A stretch of 12,785 nt of DNA, from positions 1 through 12,785 of the forward strand of contig CACYHJ010000035.1 of NCBI GenBank assembly GCA_902774165.1, given 5' to 3'. How positions within the stretch are numbered: position 1 is the first letter of the stretch; the number at the start of each line of letters is the position of its first letter. This document shows, piece after piece, positions 6,786 to 12,785 of the stretch. The notes beneath the pieces were generated by a model that had not been told where the DNA came from, searched no databases, and saw nothing but the letters and a program-made list of their open reading frames with translations. The position numbers were made by a program, and so were the translations under genes. The DNA is from Oscillospiraceae bacterium. Its GTDB lineage: Bacteria; Bacillota; Clostridia; Oscillospirales; Acutalibacteraceae.

Positions 6786-8828
6786 ATGTCCGACAGCATG
6801 TTTTATTACGAAACCCCGTTCTATTCCCTGTCCGTCGGCGGCGCGCAGGCGCTGCGCTATCAGCCGGCAGGCGCAGACGAAGCGATCCCGGCGGCGTGGC
6901 CGGTCTTTGAGATCGACGGAAAAATCCTGTCCGCCGCGCCGGAGGACTTCCGCCTGACCGGCAGGACCTTTCTGAACGATTCCGTCGAGCTTCTGACGCT
7001 CTGCGGCCGCTTCGGCGACGGGCTCACGCTGACGATGGAGCTGCGGGTCTGCCGGCACACGCCGTTTGTCCGCTTCCGGTATCTCCTTTCGGCGGACGGC
7101 GGCGCGCGTCTGACGAAAAAAAACGGAGAGCGGCTGACGTATCTTGCGTATCCCGGCGCGCGGGACGCGGCGAGGACCGAAGTCCGCCTTTCGGAATACG
7201 ACGCGCTGGCCCACGCCTACCGGCTGCGGGAAATCCCGGCGTTCGGGCATGAGAACGAGCTGATGGGGCCGATCCTGACGGAACAGCGCGGAAAATTCTG
7301 TATGCTCACGGCGTATGAGCACGGTTCCATGTATCCGGATCTTTACGTCTGCTTTGCACGGGAGGCCGCCGATCTTGTGATCCGCGCCGTCAAGGGCAAT
7401 TACTGGGACGGCCAGCCCCTGCGCGAGCAGCCCTTTGAGGGCGTCTGGCTGCAGCTCGGCGCGGTACGGGGCGACGAAAACGCGCTGGCGAAGGCATACC
7501 GCGCGTTTCAGCTTTCCTGCTGCTCGCTGAACGCCGAAAGCCGAAAACCGTATATTTTTTACAACACGTGGGCGTTTCAGGAGCGCAACAAATTCTATAA
7601 CAAACAGGAATATCTCACGTCCATGAATGAGAAGCGGATCGAGCAGGAGATCGAAATCGCCCACCGCATGGGCGTGGACGTGTTCGTGATTGATACCGGC
7701 TGGTTCGGCGGGACCGGCGACTGGATCGCGGACCCGGCGCGGTTCCCTTCCGGAATGAAGCGGATCCATGACCTTCTTGCGGCGCGGGGGATGAAGCTCG
7801 GTTTATGGTTCGCGCCGACGACAGCGTCGGTCAGCAGCGAAATGCTCCGGCGGAACACGGACAGGATCCGGCGCCAGGGGGACGCCCTCCCGCAGCCCCA
7901 CCCGGTATGGGACACCGAGAACAGCTATGATATGTGTCCGGTTTCCGCATACTGGGAGGACTTTGCCGACCGGCTGATCGCGCTGGCGCGCGAGACGGGC
8001 GTCCGGTATTTCAAATGGGACGCCGTCGAGATGTCCGGCTGCGACCGGCCGGGGCATTTCCACGGCGGCGAAGGGACGACCGCGCGGGACCGGGCGGAGA
8101 ATTACAGCTTCCGGCTGGGGCTGTACCTTTCCAAAGTGGCGGACAGGCTCTGCGCCGCGGTCCCGGACGCGATCGTGGATATGGATATCACCGAGGGCGG
8201 ACGATACGTCGGGCTCGGCTTCCTCTCCTCCGGCAAATACTTCGCCATGAACAACGGGCCTTATTACCCGAATTACGACATTCAGGTGCCCGCGGATCAA
8301 TGGATCAATATTTTCGTCAATCCCGGCCCGGCGCGCGCCTGGGTCTGCCGGAAGGCGCTCGGCTTTGACAAATGGATCCCCTCGGTGCTGATGATGACCC
8401 ACTATCTGCCGGATGATCCCGCAGGCTCGCAGCTGATCAACCTCGCGTCCCTTGTGCTGGGACAGAACGGGGTCTGGGGCGATCTGCCGGAGGTTTCCGA
8501 CGAAGGCGTGAAGCTGTTCGCGGACGTGCTCGGCGTTTACAAGCGTGTGCGGGACGACGCGACGCGCGCAGACCCCGTCGTTTACGGCGCGCCGGGCGAC
8601 CTGTTTGAGGTACACGAAAAAATCTGCGCCGGCACCGGCAGAGGGCTGATCAGCCTTTTCGCGAACGCCGAAGGAGCCTACCGGTATAAAGTCTCCTCCC
8701 CCGCGAAGGGCGATCCGGTGATCTTCGGCGACGCCGCAGCTGAGCAAAGGGAGGACGGGCTCTGGATCACCCTGAACGCGCGGGCCGCGACGGCGGCGAT
8801 CCTGTTTTTTACAGAGAGTAACAAATGA
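6786..8828 (+). CDS. GH36/melibiase-type alpha-galactosidase-like glycoside hydrolase
   Basis: This is predicted to hydrolyse alpha-galactosides or a related alpha-glycoside, in the cytoplasm since no signal peptide is seen. Residues 1 to about 245 form the N-terminal beta-sandwich; about 250-590 form the (beta/alpha)8 barrel; the rest is a small C-terminal beta domain. DTGWF at 303-307, the GDWIADPARFPSGM stretch and GLWFAP are typical melibiase barrel motifs. KWD places the family nucleophile at Asp412. The usual acid/base Asp of the GGGRxD motif is missing: the aligned segment reads TEGGRYVG (469-476), with Val at 475. Glu470, Asp465 and Asp467 are nearby acidic residues. Length 680 is slightly shorter than typical GH36 (about 700-730). 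AGGAAGG at 6771-6777 supports the start. The end overlaps the next gene's first possible ATG, so the two are co-transcribed. The exact substrate is uncertain. Confidence 0.8.
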   Translation: MSDSMFYYETPFYSLSVGGAQALRYQPAGADEAIPAAWPVFEIDGKILSAAPEDFRLTGRTFLNDSVELLTLCGRFGDGLTLTMELRVCRHTPFVRFRYLLSADGGARLTKKNGERLTYLAYPGARDAARTEVRLSEYDALAHAYRLREIPAFGHENELMGPILTEQRGKFCMLTAYEHGSMYPDLYVCFAREAADLVIRAVKGNYWDGQPLREQPFEGVWLQLGAVRGDENALAKAYRAFQLSCCSLNAESRKPYIFYNTWAFQERNKFYNKQEYLTSMNEKRIEQEIEIAHRMGVDVFVIDTGWFGGTGDWIADPARFPSGMKRIHDLLAARGMKLGLWFAPTTASVSSEMLRRNTDRIRRQGDALPQPHPVWDTENSYDMCPVSAYWEDFADRLIALARETGVRYFKWDAVEMSGCDRPGHFHGGEGTTARDRAENYSFRLGLYLSKVADRLCAAVPDAIVDMDITEGGRYVGLGFLSSGKYFAMNNGPYYPNYDIQVPADQWINIFVNPGPARAWVCRKALGFDKWIPSVLMMTHYLPDDPAGSQLINLASLVLGQNGVWGDLPEVSDEGVKLFADVLGVYKRVRDDATRADPVVYGAPGDLFEVHEKICAGTGRGLISLFANAEGAYRYKVSSPAKGDPVIFGDAAAEQREDGLWITLNARAATAAILFFTESNK

Positions 8829-8842
8829 ACGGAGGAACGGAC

Positions 8843-10138
8843 ATGGAGATTGCAAAACCGACAAAACAGCAGCTTGAATGGCATGAGACGGAGCTGGGTG
8901 TGCTGATCCATTACTGCATGGAGATGTACCGCCCCGACCTGACGGGCGACTGGTACAAGACCGCCGCCGTGCGGGAGGCGCTGGCGCCGGAGACCATTCA
9001 CCCGAAAGCGCTCGATCCGGAGCAATGGGTGAAGAGCGCGGCGGAGCTGGGCGCGAAATATGCGGTGCTGGTGGCGAAGCACTGCACCGGTTTCGCCCTG
9101 TGGGACACAAAGGTGAACGACTTTTCCATCGCCCATACCGACTGGCGCGGGGGCGGCGGCGACGTGTGCCGGGAATTTATCGAAGCCTGCAAAAAATACG
9201 GGTTAAAACCCGGCTTTTATTACAGCACCGTATGCAACGGTTATTACGATATCAACGATAATCTGCCCCAGGATACCCGCAGGCAGGCCTATCGGGACTA
9301 TGTGAAATGCGTCGAGGCGCAGGTGGAAGAGCTCTGGAGCCGCTACGGGGATTTGTTTGAGATCTGGTTCGACGGCGGAGTGATCCCGCCGGAAGAGGGC
9401 GGCCCGGATCTTGTGCCGCTGCTGAAAAAATACCAGCCGGACGCGATCTGTTTTCAGGGTCCCCGCGCCTGGCCGCACAACGTGCGCTGGGTCGGCAACG
9501 AGGACGGGCTCGCGCCGGAGAACTGCTGGGCGGGTACCAACGCGGGAGAAGCGCGGTACGACGGGATGCAGGCGGACGAACAGGCGGGCGTCGGCGACCC
9601 GGACGGCAAATATTTTTGGCCGGCGGAGACCGACATGCCCAACCGGACCCACGAGGCCTTCGGCGGCGGCTGGAGCTGGCAGCCGGACGAGGAACGGTTC
9701 CGCTTCACCCCGCAGCAGCTGCTGGACTGCTATATCCGCTCCGTCGGCAGAAACTCCAATCTGCTACTGGGGATGGCGATCAGCAAGGACGGCGTTTTTC
9801 AGGATGAGGAACAGTTCCGCGCCTTCGGCAGGCTGATCCGGGAGACCTTCGGCAGCGCGAAAAAACGGGTCGAAAGCCCCCCGCTCCGCGACGGGCGCTG
9901 CGCCGTCACGCTTGACTCTGCGCAGCCGGTGAAGTATCTGATGATCCGGGAGGATATTACGGAAGGACAGCGCATCCGCGCGTTCCGCGTGCTCGCCGAC
10001 GGCACGCCGGTTTATGAAAGCGCCTGCGTCGGCCACAAGCGGATCATCCCCTTCCAAGACCTGACGGCGAAGCAGATCGTTTTTGAGGTCACGGAATCGG
10101 TCGGCGCGCCCGTTGTGCGGGATATCGCGGTTTATTAA
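8843..10138 (+). CDS. GH29-type alpha-L-fucosidase
   Basis: This is predicted to cleave terminal alpha-L-fucose from glycans by a retaining mechanism. No signal peptide is seen, so it probably acts in the cytoplasm on imported oligosaccharides. The ATG at 8843 is chosen over the overlapping ATG at 8825 because GGAGG at 8831-8835 sits 7 nt before 8843; the earlier start, in an ATGA overlap with the upstream gene, would add six residues and lacks its own site. From 8843 the protein has 431 residues. The (beta/alpha)8 domain covers about 1-330. WFDGG carries the family nucleophile Asp at 177. KHCTGFALW near 79-87 matches the family's KHHDGF segment but with second His to Cys and Asp to Thr. Residues about 340-431 form a C-terminal beta-sandwich ending in RDIAVY. 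It is translationally linked to the GH36-like gene. Confidence 0.88.
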   Translation: MEIAKPTKQQLEWHETELGVLIHYCMEMYRPDLTGDWYKTAAVREALAPETIHPKALDPEQWVKSAAELGAKYAVLVAKHCTGFALWDTKVNDFSIAHTDWRGGGGDVCREFIEACKKYGLKPGFYYSTVCNGYYDINDNLPQDTRRQAYRDYVKCVEAQVEELWSRYGDLFEIWFDGGVIPPEEGGPDLVPLLKKYQPDAICFQGPRAWPHNVRWVGNEDGLAPENCWAGTNAGEARYDGMQADEQAGVGDPDGKYFWPAETDMPNRTHEAFGGGWSWQPDEERFRFTPQQLLDCYIRSVGRNSNLLLGMAISKDGVFQDEEQFRAFGRLIRETFGSAKKRVESPPLRDGRCAVTLDSAQPVKYLMIREDITEGQRIRAFRVLADGTPVYESACVGHKRIIPFQDLTAKQIVFEVTESVGAPVVRDIAVY

Positions 10139-10140
10139 GG

Positions 10141-10191
10141 ACAGAAAAAACGGCGGCAGGAGAAAGGTTCCTGCCGCTGTGTTTTTTCTGT
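10141..10191. terminator. Bidirectional intrinsic terminator between convergent operons
   Basis: GCGGCAGGA at 10153-10161 pairs perfectly with TCCTGCCGC at 10169-10177 (7-nt loop). The outer flanks ACAGAAAAAAC and GTTTTTTCTGT are also complementary. This gives a T-tract after the stem on both strands. It lies 2 nt after the fucosidase stop and about 37 nt after the oxidoreductase stop on the other strand, so it serves both. Confidence 0.93.
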
Positions 10192-10227
10192 TTGAACGTG
10201 CGCTTTGATTGAATGCGCGGCGCAGGG

Positions 10228-11328
10228 TCAGAAGATCCCGCGCTCCAGCGAAAGCGCGGGTTCCCGGCGGAAGCCCTCGCGCAGCGGAATCTCTTTCCCC
10301 GCGTCGGAGGAATCGTGGAACGCACACATTAAATCAAGCACGTGGAAGGTCTGGTCGCAGTTCGCGCGGGGCCTGCGGCCCTCCCGCAGGGCAAGCGCCA
10401 TATCCGCGACGCCCACGCCGCGGCTGTTCTGCTGATAGCCGTAGACCACCGGCACGTCCTCATAGTTATGTTCGTCCGCTCTGAGCAGCCGGATCGGGCC
10501 GCCGAAGCCGTTGGGATCCGGCACCAGCAGGCTCCCGCGGGAACCGAACACCTCGATGCAGGCCTGATGGTCGTCGTAAACGTCAAAGCTGGTGGTGAGG
10601 GTGCCGACGGCGCCGTTTTCGAACTTCATCAGACCGGCGATGTGGGTGGGCACTTCCACGTCGATGACCGTTCCCCTGAGCGGTTCGGAGGTGATCAGCC
10701 GGGTCGGGAAGGTCACGCGGGTATACGCCATGACGCTTTTCACCGCGCCGATCAGATTCACAAGACAGGTAAGATAATACGGGCCCATATCAAACATGGG
10801 GCCGCCGCCGGTCTCATAGTAAAACGCGGGGTTCGGGTGCCAGCTCTCATGCCCGTGGCAGCGCATGGAGGCGTTGACCGCCACCACGTCGCCGATCCAG
10901 CCGTCTTCGATCAGCTTGCGGCAGGTCTGAATGCCGCCGCCCATAAACGTATCGGGGGCGCCGCCCAGCAGCAGGCCTTTTTCTTTTGCCAGCGCCACCT
11001 GTTTTTCGCCGTCCGCGCGGCAGATGGCGAGCGGTTTTTCGCAATAGGCGTGCTTGCCCGCCGCGAGCGCCATCAGGTTGACCGGGCAGTGCTGATCCGG
11101 CGTTGTGATGTTGAGAATCAGCTCGATCTCCTCATCCGCCATGATCTCCTCATCGGTGAAATACGCCTTGGGGATCCCGTATTTTTTCTGCGCTTCAAGC
11201 GCTTTATCGGGGATCAGGTCGCACACGGCGACCACGTTGACGATATCGGAGAAGCAGCCGGTCAGGTTGGTGAGATAAATGCCGCTGATATTGCCGCAGC
11301 CGACGATCCCTACGTTGACTTTTTTCAT
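10228..11328 (-). CDS. Gfo/Idh/MocA family NAD(P)-dependent oxidoreductase
   Basis: This cytoplasmic sugar or cyclitol dehydrogenase family interconverts hydroxyl and keto groups. The start is taken as ATG at 11328 because GAGG at 11340-11337 lies 8 nt upstream; a GTG at 11337 overlaps that site and is unlikely. This gives 366 residues, normal for the family. The N-terminal Rossmann fold has GIVGCGNIS (dinucleotide-binding GxGxxS at 10-15). CEKPL carries the conserved Lys98 of the EKP motif. GGGPMFDMGPYY places Asp180, but the position normally held by catalytic His (DxGxH) is Tyr184. The C-terminal half is the alpha/beta substrate domain. It lies 13 nt after the ThuA-like gene's stop, so it is the last gene visible of an operon. 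The substrate is unknown; a 3-keto-glycoside role is possible by analogy with ThuB. Confidence 0.9.
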   Translation of the reverse strand: MKKVNVGIVGCGNISGIYLTNLTGCFSDIVNVVAVCDLIPDKALEAQKKYGIPKAYFTDEEIMADEEIELILNITTPDQHCPVNLMALAAGKHAYCEKPLAICRADGEKQVALAKEKGLLLGGAPDTFMGGGIQTCRKLIEDGWIGDVVAVNASMRCHGHESWHPNPAFYYETGGGPMFDMGPYYLTCLVNLIGAVKSVMAYTRVTFPTRLITSEPLRGTVIDVEVPTHIAGLMKFENGAVGTLTTSFDVYDDHQACIEVFGSRGSLLVPDPNGFGGPIRLLRADEHNYEDVPVVYGYQQNSRGVGVADMALALREGRRPRANCDQTFHVLDLMCAFHDSSDAGKEIPLREGFRREPALSLERGIF

Positions 11329-11341
11329 ATTGCGCACCTCG

Positions 11342-12050
11342 TCAATACATTTTGGCCGTATTGGTATACTGATCCGGGTCGGGGTTCGTATCGCGGAAGA
11401 TCTGCTTTCCTTCCGCCGCCCAGAGCATACCCCTGCGCATCATTTCCAGCGCTTCCGGGATATCGAACACGTCGTTGTGATGCCCCAGAGAATTGTAATA
11501 CACCCTGCCGTGTCCCCAGCGTTTCGTCCAGGCGACGGGAACGTCCACCTCGCCGTTGGCGGCGTGGTAATAATTCACCACGGGATAACGCGTGGTCGCC
11601 AGAACCTCGTTGGCGGGGTCGACGTGAACGTAATACTGTTCGCTGCAGACCTCAAAATCTGAAATACCTTCCGTCAGAGGGGACGATCCGCGGCGAAGAT
11701 TCACCCGGTAACGGGTCCCGTCTCCGCCGGGGTGGGAGACCCACTGCCCGCCGGTCATAAACTGCCACTCCGTATCGCTGCGGAACGAATCGCACATCCC
11801 GCCGTGGCAGCCCGCAAGCCCGACGCCCGCGCCGACCGCTCGACTGCTCCCCGGTGATCTCGCCCATGGTCCATACCGGAACCAGAAGGTCGATATCGTT
11901 CAACTCCTCTTTGCGGTCGGCAAGCACCTGAAGCGTATCGAACACCTCAACGCAGAAATGCTCCCCGCGCAGCAGCGCCGCAAAACGCTCGGACACAAGA
12001 ACGGGTTCATGGCCGTCCCATCCACCCTGAATGATCCATGCTTTTTTCAT
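11342..12050 (-). pseudogene. ThuA-like (trehalose utilisation) family protein, apparent frameshift
   Basis: The ThuA-like fold resembles class I glutamine amidotransferases and occurs beside sugar oxidoreductases. The ATG at 12050 has AGGAGG at 12063-12058, 7 nt upstream. Residues 1-69 (MKKAWIIQGGWDGHEP, then VPVWTMGEITGEQ) read in one frame. After the CAG at 11846-11844 the family match moves to another frame, starting with AVGAGVGLAGCHGGMCDSF from 11839 and running to the stop at 11342 (165 residues, including FMTGGQWVSHPGGDG and YYNSLGHHNDVF). From memory of the family, about six codons should separate EQ from AVxAGVGLAG. Only 4 nt are present, consistent with a deletion of roughly 14 nt. 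If translated as is, the first frame ends at 11652 as a 132-residue chimera with a scrambled tail. It may be a true mutation or an assembly error. It sits between two Gfo/Idh/MocA genes in one operon. Confidence 0.85.
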
Positions 12051-12070
12051 GTTGAATCCTCCTGTAAAAA

Positions 12071-12785
12071 TCAGATACAGCAGCGGACCGCGCCTTTTTC
12101 GGCGTCCGCTCTGAACATCAGATCCACGACCTTCATCACCCGCAGCGCCTGCTCGGGCGTTACGATCAGATCTGCTTTTCCCTCGATCACGGCGACGATG
12201 TTTTTATAGTAATCCGACCAGTCGGGATGCTCGTCCGGCAGCGGCAGCTCCAGCATGGTATACTCGGGTCTGGGCGCCATGGTGCGGGTGGGGCCGGCTT
12301 CGGTATAAACGATGTCGTCGCTCCACTTCATCTCCGCGTTGGGCTTGAGCTTCATCAGCCGCCCTTTGCAGCTCCAGTCGTCGATCTGCAGCGTGCCCTC
12401 GGTGCCCTGAACGTGCCAGCGCGGCAGGTTGATCAGGCAGTTGGTGCTCATCTCCATCATATAGGAGCAGCCGCTCTCGAACCGGAGGAACAGGTGGATG
12501 TTGTCGTCCACGCCGGGGGTATACATGCTCATCAGGTGCGCGTCCACGCTGACGACCTTTTCATCGAACATATTCATCGCCTGGTCGATCAGGTGGATGC
12601 CCCAGTCCAGCAGCATCCCGCCGCCGTTTTCTTTATGGCCGCGCCAGCCGTACATGGCGCCTCTGGAGCCCTGCACGATGCTCTTGACCATATACACCTG
12701 CCCCAGCAGGCCCTGATCCTTCGCCGCCTTGACGATGCGGTAATCTCTGTCCCAGCGGCGGTTCTGATGGATCGAGAACAGCTTT
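12071..12785 (-). CDS. Gfo/Idh/MocA family oxidoreductase, N-terminus outside window
   Basis: The frame is open to the right edge, giving 237 C-terminal residues; the Rossmann GxGxxG/EKP half is beyond the window. HQNRRWDRDY followed by GLLGQVY is typical of the domain junction in this family. GGGMLLDWGIHLID carries the complete DxGxH catalytic signature (Asp and His both present), unlike the second copy at 10228-11328. The C-terminal half is the beta-sheet substrate domain, including the GTEGTLQIDDW stretch. A Met internal to the visible part is not a start, since homology continues upstream of it. The stop lies 20 nt before the ThuA-like gene, so the two are probably co-transcribed from a promoter outside the window. 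The substrate is unknown. Confidence 0.93.
   Translation of the reverse strand, partial: KLFSIHQNRRWDRDYRIVKAAKDQGLLGQVYMVKSIVQGSRGAMYGWRGHKENGGGMLLDWGIHLIDQAMNMFDEKVVSVDAHLMSMYTPGVDDNIHLFLRFESGCSYMMEMSTNCLINLPRWHVQGTEGTLQIDDWSCKGRLMKLKPNAEMKWSDDIVYTEAGPTRTMAPRPEYTMLELPLPDEHPDWSDYYKNIVAVIEGKADLIVTPEQALRVMKVVDLMFRADAEKGAVRCCI

Noticed and set aside
7803..9110. 435-codon minus-strand open frame across the two glycosidases
   Set aside because: It overlaps two well-supported genes on the other strand, is Arg/Pro-rich with no domain, and is expected from GC-rich codon bias.
10342..11760. 472-codon plus-strand open frame across the oxidoreductase and ThuA-like gene
   Set aside because: It is antisense to genes with clear motifs, crosses their intergenic gap and has no recognisable domain.
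11342..11797. A separate 151-residue gene starting at an internal Met
   Set aside because: Family similarity continues upstream of that Met in the same frame (AGVGLAGCHGG) and there is no ribosome binding site; it is the 3' part of the frameshifted ThuA-like gene.

Overview
The window most likely comes from a GC-rich, gut-type Clostridia (Firmicutes) genome. Three things suggest this: AGGAGG-type ribosome binding sites on nearly every gene, a giant secreted BspA-like leucine-rich-repeat protein ending in InlB-type B-repeats, and a catabolic cluster of glycosidases with Gfo/Idh/MocA oxidoreductases and a ThuA-like protein. This placement is inferred from gene content; no rRNA or other phylogenetic marker beyond prfB is present.

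Layout, left to right. Positions 1-5093 (minus) hold the first 1,697 codons of one secreted protein. It has a signal peptide, six repeated LRR modules, four InlB-like repeats (one truncated) and a TDDPGK tandem-repeat linker that runs off the left edge. Positions 5094-5536 are a divergent intergenic region with a perfect-consensus sigma-A promoter facing right and hairpin-forming sequence on the left. Positions 5537-6661 (plus) encode peptide chain release factor 2 (prfB) as one continuous frame, without the usual programmed +1 frameshift. A hairpin at 6712-6751 follows. Positions 6786-10138 (plus) are a two-gene glycosidase operon: a divergent GH36/melibiase-type alpha-galactosidase-like protein and a GH29-type alpha-L-fucosidase. 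A strong bidirectional terminator at 10141-10191 separates it from a convergent operon on the minus strand: a Gfo/Idh/MocA oxidoreductase (partial at the right edge), a ThuA-like gene, and a second Gfo/Idh/MocA oxidoreductase.

The right-hand genes look like a carbohydrate-use island. The two glycosidases would release galactose-like or fucose-like sugars from glycans. The oxidoreductase/ThuA set resembles the ThuA/ThuB partnership known from rhizobial disaccharide use through 3-keto derivatives. That they share a substrate is inference. No transporter or regulator lies inside the window.

The oddest points are: an apparent frameshift with a small deletion in the ThuA gene near 11837-11846; loss of the canonical GH36 acid/base Asp; a His-to-Tyr change at the catalytic motif of one oxidoreductase; a mini-ORF ending in UGA in the prfB leader; and the six-fold head-LRR-tail architecture of the surface protein, with a Pro-rich insert in one module. 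I found no clear new defence or mobile system.
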